64,000 bases of DNA. Source: Candidatus Gastranaerophilales bacterium. Its GTDB lineage: Bacteria; Cyanobacteriota; Vampirovibrionia; Gastranaerophilales; Gastranaerophilaceae. Position numbers and translations under genes: made by a program. The stretch is from assembly GCA_944324395.1 (NCBI GenBank), contig CALUWC010000003.1, positions 1 to 64,000 of the forward strand, given 5' to 3'. The notes beneath the pieces were generated by a model, which was not told where the DNA came from, made no database searches, and was given only the letters and a program-made list of their open reading frames with translations. This document shows positions 53,925 to 62,245 of the stretch, one piece after another. Each line of letters opens with the position of its first letter. Position 1 is the stretch's first letter.

Positions 53925-56294
53925 TTAATTGATATCTACAACACTCACTCCATCGCCGCCTTCAGCATTTTCGCCGGGTCTGAATTTTGCGACATAAGGA
54001 GATGTTTTCAGAAAATCTCTGACGACTTGCTTTAAAACTCCGGTACCATGCCCGTGAATTATGTATACCGGAGATAAGTTTGCAAGACTGGCTTTATCAA
54101 GGTATGCTTCCAGTTCATCTAAGGCTTCTTCCGCTCTGTATCCTCTTAAATCTAATGTGGAGGACATTTCTAACCGTCTTAATTCAAATTTTTTCAAAGA
54201 TTTTCCAGGAATTTTTATCTTTGTCGGTTCTTTATAGTTTTCGTCAATTACGGCTAATTCATCTTTCTTGACATTCATTTTAATACTGCCCATATCAACA
54301 GTTAATTTGCCGTTCCTGTCAGGAAGAGTCAGAATAGATACTTTTTGGTGCAGATTTTTGAGCATAACGACATCTCCTTCTGCCGCTTTATTCCAATCGA
54401 TTTCAAGATATTTTTGCTTATCTGTAACTTTATCCAACTCTCCTCTAAAGTCGTTTTCAAGTTTTGCAAGTCTTGAATAGGCACGACGTGCGATTTTTTC
54501 GGATTTTTCTTTTCTCAATTCGTCCAGTATTTCTTTGATTTCTCCTCTGGCTTCCATTATTTCCGTATCAAATTTATCTTTAATATTTTTGATTGTTTTT
54601 TTCTTATCTTTTTTAACTTTGTTAAGATTTTCTTCATATTCTTTTTTTATAGAAAGAGAAGTTTCTTTAAGTTCTTGAGCTTCTTCAAGATTTTTTGACA
54701 ATTCCTGATGAGTTTCTTGTAATTTTTCAACAACTGCAACAGTAGGGTCTTTCTGGGTAATGAGAATATTTTTTACTTTTTCGACTATATCTTTATCCAG
54801 TCCGAGATTAGAAGCGATTGATATAGCATTGCTCAAACCCGGAATTCCAATGAGCAGTTTGTATGTTGGTTTGAGTGTTTCGGTGTTAAATTCAACGGAG
54901 GCATTTTTGAAATATTTATTTGTATATTCAAGAGCTTTTAATTCTCCGTAGTGAGTTGTGATAACAGAGGTTACTTCTTTTTGTTTTAATTTTTCCAGAA
55001 TACCTTGAGCAAGGACAGCTCCCTCAACAGGGTCAGTTCCTGCACAGATTTCATCTAGTAAAACAAACGTATTTTTATCACTTTGTTTTAATATTTCAAT
55101 AATATTTGTCATATGAGATGAAAATGTGGAAAGGCTCTGCAAAATACTTTGAGAATCTCCAATATCTGCAAATACATTTTTAAAAGGATATAGTTTTGCA
55201 TAAGAGCAGGGGAGAAACATTCCGGCTTTTGCCATCAGGATAAATAACCCTATTGTTTTGAGTGTGACAGTTTTTCCGCCGGTGTTAGAACCTGTGATTA
55301 TCATTGATTTGTAATCTTTTCCGATTTCAAAATTATTTGAAACAACATTTTCGCTGACTTTCATAAGCAGCGGGTGTTTCATATTTTCAAAATAAATATA
55401 TTTTTCTTCTGATAATTCAGGTTCTGAGGCATGAAGTTTTACTGCATATCTTGCTTTTGCAAAGTGAAAATCAATTTCCGCCATAATTTTTTCGGACAAT
55501 TCAAGTTCCGGGATATGGTTTTTAGTCATATCTGTTAGATCTACAAGTATTTTTATACATTCTGAATGGATTTTTGATTTTAATTCTCGAATTTTGTTAT
55601 TGAGCGGAACTAGTTGAGCCGGTTCTATATAGAATGTTTTTGCAGAAGCTGATACATCATGGACAATTCCCGGTACTTTGTTTTTGTTGGATGCCATTAC
55701 CTGAAAAACTATTCGGTCATCTCTTTGAGTGTAGATATTATCCTGCAGATATTTTGAAAAATTCGGATTGTTTAAAAGTGAATTTATTTGATCTCTGATA
55801 TTTTGTTCTGTGTCACGCAGAGAAGAATACAGCCCCTTTAGTTCAGGAGTTGCATTTTGTTTTATATTTAAACTTTCATCAAATGTATTAAAAATTCTGT
55901 CTTCAAGTTCTTTTTCAGATATAAGATTTGCAGCGGCCTGTTTTAATAAGCTGCCATCATCTGAATTTTCAATGATAAATCTTTTCAGAAGCCTTGAAGA
56001 ACGCATTGTTTTTGCAATATCGTTCAATTCTTCTTCTGATAAATAAGTGACAGCTAAATTATTTTTGATTTTTTGAATTTCAGCAATAAATTCTGTCGGG
56101 GTATCTTTTGCAAAATCAAGAATTTTTTTTGCTTCTCTTGTCAGATTGATTTGATGCTGAATTTTCTCAGGCTCATTATATGCAGCAGCACAAAGACATA
56201 GAGTTTTGCTCTGCTTAAATTTAGCAAACTTTGAAAGTTCTTCTTTAACTTTATCAAATTCTAGAGTCGTATAACTTTTTGATGTGATATCCAT
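53925..56294 (-). CDS. mutS2: MutS2 / Smr-domain DNA or ribosome-associated ATPase
   Basis: N-terminal MutS-type core domain (YTTLEFDKVKEELSKF start), ATPase with Walker A ITGSNTGGKTVTLKTIGLF and Walker B FVLLDEICAGTDPVEG. A long coiled coil (about residues 510-630) follows. The C-terminal Smr nuclease-type domain has LDLRGYRAEEALDELEAYL and HGHGTGVLK. MutS2 proteins limit recombination or rescue collided ribosomes. Length 789 is normal. The start at 56294 lies six bases after TATAGT and has no ribosome site; an upstream in-frame ATG falls inside the promoter. Confidence 0.95.
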   Translation of the reverse strand: MDITSKSYTTLEFDKVKEELSKFAKFKQSKTLCLCAAAYNEPEKIQHQINLTREAKKILDFAKDTPTEFIAEIQKIKNNLAVTYLSEEELNDIAKTMRSSRLLKRFIIENSDDGSLLKQAAANLISEKELEDRIFNTFDESLNIKQNATPELKGLYSSLRDTEQNIRDQINSLLNNPNFSKYLQDNIYTQRDDRIVFQVMASNKNKVPGIVHDVSASAKTFYIEPAQLVPLNNKIRELKSKIHSECIKILVDLTDMTKNHIPELELSEKIMAEIDFHFAKARYAVKLHASEPELSEEKYIYFENMKHPLLMKVSENVVSNNFEIGKDYKSMIITGSNTGGKTVTLKTIGLFILMAKAGMFLPCSYAKLYPFKNVFADIGDSQSILQSLSTFSSHMTNIIEILKQSDKNTFVLLDEICAGTDPVEGAVLAQGILEKLKQKEVTSVITTHYGELKALEYTNKYFKNASVEFNTETLKPTYKLLIGIPGLSNAISIASNLGLDKDIVEKVKNILITQKDPTVAVVEKLQETHQELSKNLEEAQELKETSLSIKKEYEENLNKVKKDKKKTIKNIKDKFDTEIMEARGEIKEILDELRKEKSEKIARRAYSRLAKLENDFRGELDKVTDKQKYLEIDWNKAAEGDVVMLKNLHQKVSILTLPDRNGKLTVDMGSIKMNVKKDELAVIDENYKEPTKIKIPGKSLKKFELRRLEMSSTLDLRGYRAEEALDELEAYLDKASLANLSPVYIIHGHGTGVLKQVVRDFLKTSPYVAKFRPGENAEGGDGVSVVDIN

Positions 56295-56300
56295 AAATTT

Positions 56301-56306
56301 ACTATA
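56301..56306 (-). promoter_or_regulatory. Extended -10 of mutS2, six bases before the ATG
   Basis: The minus strand reads TGTGC-TATAGT-AAATTT-ATG. TGCTATAGT is identical to the marR -10 region. The mRNA is probably leaderless. Confidence 0.65.
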
Positions 56307-56343
56307 GCACAAAAGGTTAAAGTAATTTTATGTAATGTAAAAT

Positions 56344-56378
56344 AAAAACCTGCCGAATAAAAACTCCGGCAGGTTTTT
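56344..56378 (-). terminator. Terminator of the nuclease-toxin-like gene
   Basis: AAAAACCTGCCG (56344-56355) and CGGCAGGTTTTT (56367-56378) form a perfect 12-bp stem just after the gene end at 56384. Confidence 0.9.
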
Positions 56379-56383
56379 ATTTT

Positions 56384-57652
56384 TTATTTTGAACGATAAT
56401 AACCTCTTACTTTTGTTCCATCCTTTCTGTAATAAGAATTTACATATATTATATCGTCTCCAAATCTGTTGGCATATTCTAAATCTGTGGTTGCAGGAAG
56501 TCCAATAGTATTTATTTGAGCATTAATTTGAGATTCTAATTCCGAAAATTCATTAGTTGTCATTGATTCCACATCTTCTCTGGTGTATATTCGATTTTCT
56601 CCGGAAATTGGATTTGTGTAATTTTTATAGTTTTGCGGGCTTTGAGAAATCATACCATGTTTTAGTTGTTCCATAATTATAGGCTCATATTTTGTAAATT
56701 CTTCAGTTGTCATATTTTCAATATCCTGAGTAGTAAATATATGATCGGGTGAATAATACTTTTCATTTGGTAGAAATACTTGTTTTTCTATTCCTATTTT
56801 AAATACTGGTGATTGTGTATTTGATTGTGTTTCTATATTTGCTGGATTTATAAGATTATTTATAGCCGCAGTTCCTAGAATGGGTATTTGTGGATTAATC
56901 TTTTGAGCCGGGTTGTTTTTTTGTAAATATTCGTTTATATTAATATTGGCTAGAAGTTCTGGGATAGATGGCGCAGAAAAGCAACCATTCTTGGAAGAAA
57001 TGTCAGCAGGTGGTGTCCAGTCTCTCTGACGCTTACTAGCTTTTTTACCTAAAGGGTGAGCAGTTATTAACCAATTTCTGTTTATTCCTGATTTATTATT
57101 TGCAATTGCTAGTTTTTGATTAGAGCTAATTATATTTTGTGTATTAGGGTTTCTGGAAGATGTTATTGTTACATTACCATTTCTTATGGTATTTGGTATA
57201 TCGTTAATAAATTTTTCTAGATCAAAGTTTTTTTGATTTTGTCTTCGTTCTATAATATGTTGTAGTCCACTTTTTGAATTACCCCAAGGAATATCAAAGT
57301 TCCCTATACCTGTTTTATTATATACATTTGGAACAAAACCTTGCTTTTCTTCTAATAATGTTGTTAAAGCTTTTTGTGGGTTTCCACTTGCTTTTCGGAA
57401 TGGTATTCCCCAATGTTTACGTAATAAGTTTATTGTGTTAATTTCATTTATTTTAAGATCTTGTAGTATTTTACCAGTTATCCCTCCTATAGCTGCACCT
57501 GTACCAAATCCTAAAATACCATCGGCAGCAGCAGTTAATATGGGATTCTTCTCATCAGAAATTCCTTTTCCAAGTCCGTATATTGCACTGCCTGCACTTC
57601 CTGTTATTGCATTGGATCCGATATCTTGTGCTTTTTTGTAGCATATAGTCAA
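56384..57652 (-). CDS. Orphan toxin-like protein with a barnase/EndoU/colicin-type (PBECR-like) nuclease domain (422 aa)
   Basis: A glycine-rich, membrane-active-looking N-terminus (about 10-65) resembles pre-toxin segments. A central domain (about 115-215) has IPWGNSKSGLQHIIERR...TIRNGNVTITSSRNPN...WLITAHPLGKKASKRQRDW. This order of a His/Arg motif, strands and basic tail matches phage-encoded barnase-EndoU-colicinE5-type RNases (PBECR/DUF3519-like). Two related segments follow: FTTQDIENMTTEEFTKYEPI and YTREDVESMTTNEFSELESQ. The end YYRKDGTKVRGYYRSK is typical of such proteins. The only start is a TTG without a ribosome site, and an in-frame stop lies 7 codons upstream. No immunity gene is adjacent. 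Confidence 0.6.
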   Translation of the reverse strand: MTICYKKAQDIGSNAITGSAGSAIYGLGKGISDEKNPILTAAADGILGFGTGAAIGGITGKILQDLKINEINTINLLRKHWGIPFRKASGNPQKALTTLLEEKQGFVPNVYNKTGIGNFDIPWGNSKSGLQHIIERRQNQKNFDLEKFINDIPNTIRNGNVTITSSRNPNTQNIISSNQKLAIANNKSGINRNWLITAHPLGKKASKRQRDWTPPADISSKNGCFSAPSIPELLANININEYLQKNNPAQKINPQIPILGTAAINNLINPANIETQSNTQSPVFKIGIEKQVFLPNEKYYSPDHIFTTQDIENMTTEEFTKYEPIIMEQLKHGMISQSPQNYKNYTNPISGENRIYTREDVESMTTNEFSELESQINAQINTIGLPATTDLEYANRFGDDIIYVNSYYRKDGTKVRGYYRSK

Positions 57653-57684
57653 GCGGTATTTAGTTATTCAGAATATTTTTACGG

Positions 57685-57690
57685 TATAAT
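57685..57690 (+). promoter_or_regulatory. -10 element of hemW, six bases before the ATG
   Basis: TATAAT-TGATTT-ATG, with no ribosome binding site. The 44-base gap to the divergent toxin-like gene holds this promoter only. Confidence 0.65.
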
Positions 57691-57696
57691 TGATTT

Positions 57697-58788
57697 ATGG
57701 TTAAGAGTGCTTATATTCATATTCCGTTTTGCAAATCAAAATGTCATTACTGTTCTTTTATTTCATATCCCTTGCTGGAGCGGAAAAAGGATTATTTAAA
57801 GGTTCTTGCAAAAGAAATTAATTGTTATTATGAAGGAGAAATTCTAAACACAATCTATTTGGGCGGCGGCACACCATCTATTCTTGAGGTATCTGAAATT
57901 AATAATATATTGAGGATTCTTAAATTTAACAGCAATACTGAAATTACTGTTGAAGTTAATCCTGATGATGGCAGTTATGATTATTTCCGCGGGTTGTATG
58001 ATCTTGGAGTAAACAGGATAAGTCTCGGGTGTCAAACATTTGATGACAGTATTTTGAAATTAATAAACCGAAGACACAACGCTGGTCAGGTAATTGATTC
58101 TGTTAAAACTGCTCAGGATGCAGGTTTTAAAAATATCAGTCTTGATTTTATATATGGACTTCCAAATCAAACTCCAGAGATGTTTTATGAGGATTTAAAA
58201 AAGGCTGAGATGCTTGGTATCCAGCATATATCTTTGTATGGTTTAAAGATTGAAGAGGGTTGTTATTTTTATGATAATATGCCGGGTAATCTTGGGGATG
58301 ATGATGTTCAGGCTGATATGTATTTAGGTGCAATAGATTTGTTAAAGGGGTTAAGTTTTAATCATTATGAAGTTAGTAATTTTTGCAGGAGAGGCTTTGA
58401 GTCAAAGCATAATTTGAATTACTGGCAGAATAATGAATATTACGGCTTTGGAGTTGCTGCCCATGGTTATAAGGATGGAATTCGTTATGCAAATAAGGAG
58501 GTTTTAGAAGATTACATTTCTGATTGCAAGACAAAAAAAGAATCTAGAATCCTCTCTTATCAAGAGAAACTGGAAGAAGCCATATTTTTAGGTTTTAGAA
58601 TCGTGAAAGGTCTGGATATTGCCAAGATTAATTCAGCATTCAATATTGATTTTGATAATAAATACAAATCAGTACTTAATAAATATATTCAATTAAATCT
58701 TATTAGTCGAACAAAAACAGGCTATGCACTAACTCCTCAAGGTATTCTTGTCAGCAATGTTATATTGGCTGATTTTCTTGAAGATTAG
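57697..58788 (+). CDS. hemW: Radical SAM HemW-like protein
   Basis: The N-terminal CxxxCxxC cluster motif is CKSKCHYC (residues about 12-19), followed by LGGGTPSIL, VEVNPDD and the RISLGCQTFDD/ISLDFIYGLP radical-SAM motifs. A C-terminal HemN-type tail contains NYWQNNEYYGFGVAAHGY. HemW proteins bind haem and act in its delivery, and are often misnamed oxygen-independent coproporphyrinogen oxidase. The missing fourth N-terminal Cys of true HemN (CxxxCxxCxC) supports HemW. Length 363. Its mRNA is probably leaderless. Confidence 0.92.
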   Translation: MVKSAYIHIPFCKSKCHYCSFISYPLLERKKDYLKVLAKEINCYYEGEILNTIYLGGGTPSILEVSEINNILRILKFNSNTEITVEVNPDDGSYDYFRGLYDLGVNRISLGCQTFDDSILKLINRRHNAGQVIDSVKTAQDAGFKNISLDFIYGLPNQTPEMFYEDLKKAEMLGIQHISLYGLKIEEGCYFYDNMPGNLGDDDVQADMYLGAIDLLKGLSFNHYEVSNFCRRGFESKHNLNYWQNNEYYGFGVAAHGYKDGIRYANKEVLEDYISDCKTKKESRILSYQEKLEEAIFLGFRIVKGLDIAKINSAFNIDFDNKYKSVLNKYIQLNLISRTKTGYALTPQGILVSNVILADFLED

Positions 58789-58789
58789 T

Positions 58790-59461
58790 CTACCAGCTTC
58801 CGGTTGAACCTTTACCTCCGGAGAAACCTCCGCCTCCGCCAAATTTTCCTTTTTTACCAATTCCTAAAATCCCTGCAATTATAACTAAAGGCCAGGCCCA
58901 GAAAGGAATTTTTTCCTGTTTCTTTTCAGTAGAAGGAGTTGTTCTTGCAGGTGTATTGGCGGTTGTTGTCAAAGTTGTGCCGTAAGATTGGGCAATAAGA
59001 GTTGCAGTTGAAGAAACTCCGCGATAAATTCCTTTTGAGTAATCGCCTTTTGAGAAATATGGCAGCATATCGCTGTGCATTATTGTATCTGCTTTATCGT
59101 TTGTTATTTCGCTTTCTAATCCCATACCTACTTCAATACGGGCTTTTCTTTCGTTTGGGGCAACAAGAATTACCACACCGTTGTTGCTTCCTTTTGCTCC
59201 GACTTTATATTTTCTGCCTATTTCGACCGCTGCATTTTCAATTGATTGTCCCTGCAGGGATGTTACAGTAACAACAGCAATATCGGCGGTTGTTTTTTTC
59301 TGCAGTTCGTCAATTATATTATTTATCTGCTCATAATCGCTTTCGGTTATTACTTTTGCGTTATCTGAAATAAACATTGATTTGAAATCTAAATTTTCGA
59401 CTGCTAAAGCCGGTACAATGGTTATAATAAGTGCAAATAAAATATAAATAAATTTTTTCAT
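58790..59461 (-). CDS. TPM-domain (YgcG-like) envelope protein (223 aa)
   Basis: Signal peptide at residues 1-19 (KKFIYILFALIITIVPALA), then a TPM domain (about 35-165) with ADIAVVTVTSLQGQSIENAA, NGVVILVAPNERKARIEVGM and MLPYFSKGDYSKGIYRGV. One membrane segment (WAWPLVIIAGILGIG) follows and the C-terminus is Gly/Ser-rich (GGGGGFSGGKGSTGSW). TPM proteins are periplasmic or lumenal; the photosynthetic one aids PSII repair, and others have phosphatase activity. The start at 59461 has AAGGA 8 bases upstream. It lies 16 bases after purB. Confidence 0.9.
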   Translation of the reverse strand: MKKFIYILFALIITIVPALAVENLDFKSMFISDNAKVITESDYEQINNIIDELQKKTTADIAVVTVTSLQGQSIENAAVEIGRKYKVGAKGSNNGVVILVAPNERKARIEVGMGLESEITNDKADTIMHSDMLPYFSKGDYSKGIYRGVSSTATLIAQSYGTTLTTTANTPARTTPSTEKKQEKIPFWAWPLVIIAGILGIGKKGKFGGGGGFSGGKGSTGSW

Positions 59462-59477
59462 AATGATTATCCTTCTG

Positions 59478-60767
59478 TTATAAAATTCTTGAATAAATTT
59501 TTCCGATATTTTGCAGAAAAGCTTGTTTGTCGAAAATTTTATCAATTTCTTCATTAGAAATCAAATTTGTAACATCCTGATCTTTTAGTAAATTTTCTTT
59601 AAAGTTTCCGTGATTTTGGAAAGCATCCAGTGCGTTACGCTGAACGATTGTGTAGGCATCTTCTCTTGATAGACCTTTTGCAACAAGTGATAATAATACT
59701 TTCTGAGAGAATACTATTCCTCCAAATTTATCGGTATTCTTCAGCATATTGTCTTTATGCACAACAATGTTTTCCATAATTCCGTTGAATCTGTTCAGCA
59801 TAAAATCAACCAGAGTAAGGCTGTCAGGGAAGATAATTCTTTCTGCCGAACTATGTGAAATATCCCTTTCATGCCAGAGCGGAATATTTTCAAGTGCAAC
59901 AATAGAATTGGCTCTGACAACTCTTGCAAGACCGCATAAATTTTCGCTTAAAACAGGATTTTTCTTGTGCGGCATTGCAGAAGATCCTTTCTGATGAGCT
60001 CCGAAACCTTCTTCCAGTTCTAAAACTTCTGTTCTTTGCAAATGTCTTATCTCTGTTGCGAATTGTTCGATTACACTTGCAATCAAAGCCAAAGATTGCA
60101 TAAAATATGCGTGATAATCTCTTGCAATGATTTGGGTTGAAATTCTTGCAGGTTTCAATCCTAAATTTTTACATGTGATTTCTTCAATTTCAGGAGAAAT
60201 ATTGCTGTAGGTTCCAACAGGTCCTGAAATTTGTCCTACTCGGATTTGTTCTAATGCATGAGTAAAATTGTCTTTTTGCCGCTCAAGAATATCTATCCAT
60301 GAGCATAATTTCACTCCGAATGTCATAATTTCAGCGTGAATTCCATGCGAACGACCAATGCAAATTGTGTCTTTATGTTGTTTTGCCAGATTTTTTAAAG
60401 TTTGAATTGTTTTATATAAATCCTTTTCTATAATTTTTCCGCTGTCTTGAATTTGCAAAGCAAAAGCTGTATCAATAACATCAGAACTTGTCATTCCGAC
60501 ATGAACATATCTGCCTAAATCCCCCAGACTTTCATTAATACATGTCAAAAATGCAATAACATCATGTCTTACTTCCCGTTCTATTTCATCTATTCTTTCA
60601 ACGGAAAATTTCGCTTTTTCTCTTATGGCTTTTGCAGCTTCTTTAGGAATTGTTCCGGTTTGTGCGTATGCATCGCAAACCGCAAGTTCAACTTTTAAAT
60701 AATAATCAAATTTGGAATTTAAGTCCCAAATTTTTGCCATTTCTTCTCTTGAATATCTGTCAATCAT
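59478..60767 (-). CDS. purB: Adenylosuccinate lyase
   Basis: Cleaves SAICAR and adenylosuccinate in purine synthesis. The fumarase-superfamily signature is GSSAMPHKKNP near residue 260. Catalytic-loop residues are in GRSHGIHAEIMTFGVKL and TSSDVIDTAFALQ. Length 429 is typical. The -10 TAGAAT is six bases before the ATG, with no ribosome site. It is followed after 16 bases by the TPM gene. Confidence 0.97.
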   Translation of the reverse strand: MIDRYSREEMAKIWDLNSKFDYYLKVELAVCDAYAQTGTIPKEAAKAIREKAKFSVERIDEIEREVRHDVIAFLTCINESLGDLGRYVHVGMTSSDVIDTAFALQIQDSGKIIEKDLYKTIQTLKNLAKQHKDTICIGRSHGIHAEIMTFGVKLCSWIDILERQKDNFTHALEQIRVGQISGPVGTYSNISPEIEEITCKNLGLKPARISTQIIARDYHAYFMQSLALIASVIEQFATEIRHLQRTEVLELEEGFGAHQKGSSAMPHKKNPVLSENLCGLARVVRANSIVALENIPLWHERDISHSSAERIIFPDSLTLVDFMLNRFNGIMENIVVHKDNMLKNTDKFGGIVFSQKVLLSLVAKGLSREDAYTIVQRNALDAFQNHGNFKENLLKDQDVTNLISNEEIDKIFDKQAFLQNIGKIYSRIL

Positions 60768-60773
60768 ATTTTT

Positions 60774-60779
60774 ATTCTA
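60774..60779 (-). promoter_or_regulatory. Extended -10 of purB, six bases before the ATG
   Basis: The minus strand reads TGA-TAGAAT-AAAAAT-ATG. It points to a leaderless mRNA. Confidence 0.6.
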
Positions 60780-60787
60780 TCATAAAA

Positions 60788-61351
60788 TTACTTATTTTTT
60801 ATAAAATCGGGAACTTTATTTTTAGCCATTTGCATTTGCATATACTGCTGCCTTAATTTTTCTTTTTCCTCAGAGGTTGCCTGTTTTGCTTTTTCGTTCA
60901 TTTGGGTATAGAGTTCTTTTTCTATATTGTTCCCTTTTATATAAACGTCCATTTCTTTTTTCTTTTTGAATGCGTTTACATTTCCGTTATAGTTTATGTT
61001 CGGAGCTTTGAAAATAGTATATAAAATTGCAAAACCTCCGATAAACAACCCGATAAGACCTGCTGCAGCACCAATTTCCATCATAAATTTTTTATTTTTA
61101 GAAACATTTTTATGTTGTTTTTCAACGATTTTTTCTGCCGTATCACTTAAATGTTCCACAACAAAGTCCCCGTCCATCAATTCAAACAATAACTTTGCAC
61201 CTAATCCCAATCCTGCAAGGAAAGTCATTTTTGTTAATATAGCTTTTTCTCCTGTTTTAGAAATTGGATTTTTTTTGTTATTATTTGATTTTGATGCCGG
61301 CTGGTTTGCAGAGAATGTGTAAAGGCTGTTTGAAACCGGACTGATTCGCAC
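60788..61351 (-). CDS. Two-TM protein with VNAF-KEMDV motif, paralogue A (187 aa)
   Basis: The N-terminus MRISPVSNSLYTFSANQ carries a variant of the shared short motif. Two hydrophobic segments lie near 40-60 and 90-115 (IGAAAGLIGLFIGGFAILYT). The segment NGNVNAFKKKKEMDV follows the second one and matches the neighbouring gene. The C-terminus is a charged helix rich in Lys, Glu and Gln. It lies 2 bases after paralogue B. Function unknown. Confidence 0.75.
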   Translation of the reverse strand: MRISPVSNSLYTFSANQPASKSNNNKKNPISKTGEKAILTKMTFLAGLGLGAKLLFELMDGDFVVEHLSDTAEKIVEKQHKNVSKNKKFMMEIGAAAGLIGLFIGGFAILYTIFKAPNINYNGNVNAFKKKKEMDVYIKGNNIEKELYTQMNEKAKQATSEEKEKLRQQYMQMQMAKNKVPDFIKNK

Positions 61352-61353
61352 AA

Positions 61354-61827
61354 TTAAACTCCTTTAATCATTACTCCCTGACCTTTGTTAGCCATTTGAA
61401 CAGTTGTGTAGTGGTTAATTTTTTGGTCTAAATCAACATCTTCATCCTTAACTTCATTATTAACTTCTTCAAGGATATTTGATTTTAGTTCTCTGTCTCG
61501 GCTGAAAACATCCATTTCTTTTTCTCTTGTGAATGCGTTAACTTTTGTATTGTAAAGTTTAGCAGGCAGAGTAAGAGCCATTGTTATAATTCCTATAGCT
61601 GCACCGATGCCGCTTAATTTTAAAGCTCTGTTTTTTGTTCCGCTTTTAATAAAACAGCTTCCTATTCCGGCTGCTGTTACTCCGGCAAGTGCACTTCCAC
61701 CTATTGAACCCCAGATAGCAAGACCTTTTTCGGTGTTTCTGTTGATAGGATTTTCGTAGCTGTTGTCTTTTTGAGCAAAAGAAGGTTGAAATGCAGGATA
61801 ACCGGAATTGATTGATAAAATTTTCAT
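61354..61827 (-). CDS. Two-TM protein with VNAF-KEMDV motif, paralogue B (157 aa)
   Basis: N-terminus MKILSINSGYPAFQPSFAQ again shows the I-N-S-x-x-x-F pattern. Two hydrophobic segments (IWGSIGGSALAGVTAAGIGS and LSGIGAAIGIITMALTLPA) precede NTKVNAFTREKEMDVF. The end is an acidic helix and a short basic tail. An AAGGAG lies upstream of the ATG at 61827. It is the first gene of a pair with paralogue A and ended by no clear terminator. Confidence 0.75.
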   Translation of the reverse strand: MKILSINSGYPAFQPSFAQKDNSYENPINRNTEKGLAIWGSIGGSALAGVTAAGIGSCFIKSGTKNRALKLSGIGAAIGIITMALTLPAKLYNTKVNAFTREKEMDVFSRDRELKSNILEEVNNEVKDEDVDLDQKINHYTTVQMANKGQGVMIKGV

Positions 61828-61922
61828 AATAATATACACTCCTTACAAATTAATATACTCATTGTTCATATAATACCCGAAAAAATTATTTTTTGTCAGG
61901 TAGATTTAGAAATTTCAAATAT

Positions 61923-62141
61923 TTATAATTTGAAATTTAACAATTCAGAGATACTCAAGTTAAAAGCTTCGGCTATCTGGTAGAGGTTTGTATATCTAAT
62001 ATCAGCGTTACCGCGTTCAATTTCACTTATGGTACGTCTTGAAACTGTGGATTTTTCTTCAAGGGCTTCCTGGCTTAAACTTCTTTTTAGTCGTTCATAG
62101 CGAATTTTTTGTCCTAGCTGTAAAAGTCTGTCATCTTTCAT
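61923..62141 (-). CDS. XRE-family regulator (72 aa)
   Basis: A bare helix-turn-helix domain: LGQKIRYERLKRSLSQEALE, then STVSRRTISEIERGNADIRY and NLYQIAEAFNLSISELLNF. It is divergent from the prepilin-like gene, whose promoter contains an 18-bp palindrome. A weak TAGTAT lies six bases before the ATG and there is no ribosome site. It is a good candidate for repressing the prepilin gene and itself. Confidence 0.88.
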   Translation of the reverse strand: MKDDRLLQLGQKIRYERLKRSLSQEALEEKSTVSRRTISEIERGNADIRYTNLYQIAEAFNLSISELLNFKL

Positions 62142-62194
62142 AAATAAATACTAAATGATTGACAAATTTTATAAAATGATACATCATGTTTATA

Positions 62195-62212
62195 TGAACA
62201 TTATAATGTTCA
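62195..62212. promoter_or_regulatory. 18-bp palindrome overlapping the prepilin -10
   Basis: TGAACATTATAATGTTCA is a perfect palindrome; its centre contains TATAAT (62202-62207). It lies between two divergent genes, and binding by the adjacent XRE protein would block the -10 box. Confidence 0.65.
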
Positions 62213-62245
62213 AAAATGCATCAAAATTATCAGGAGTTTATATTT

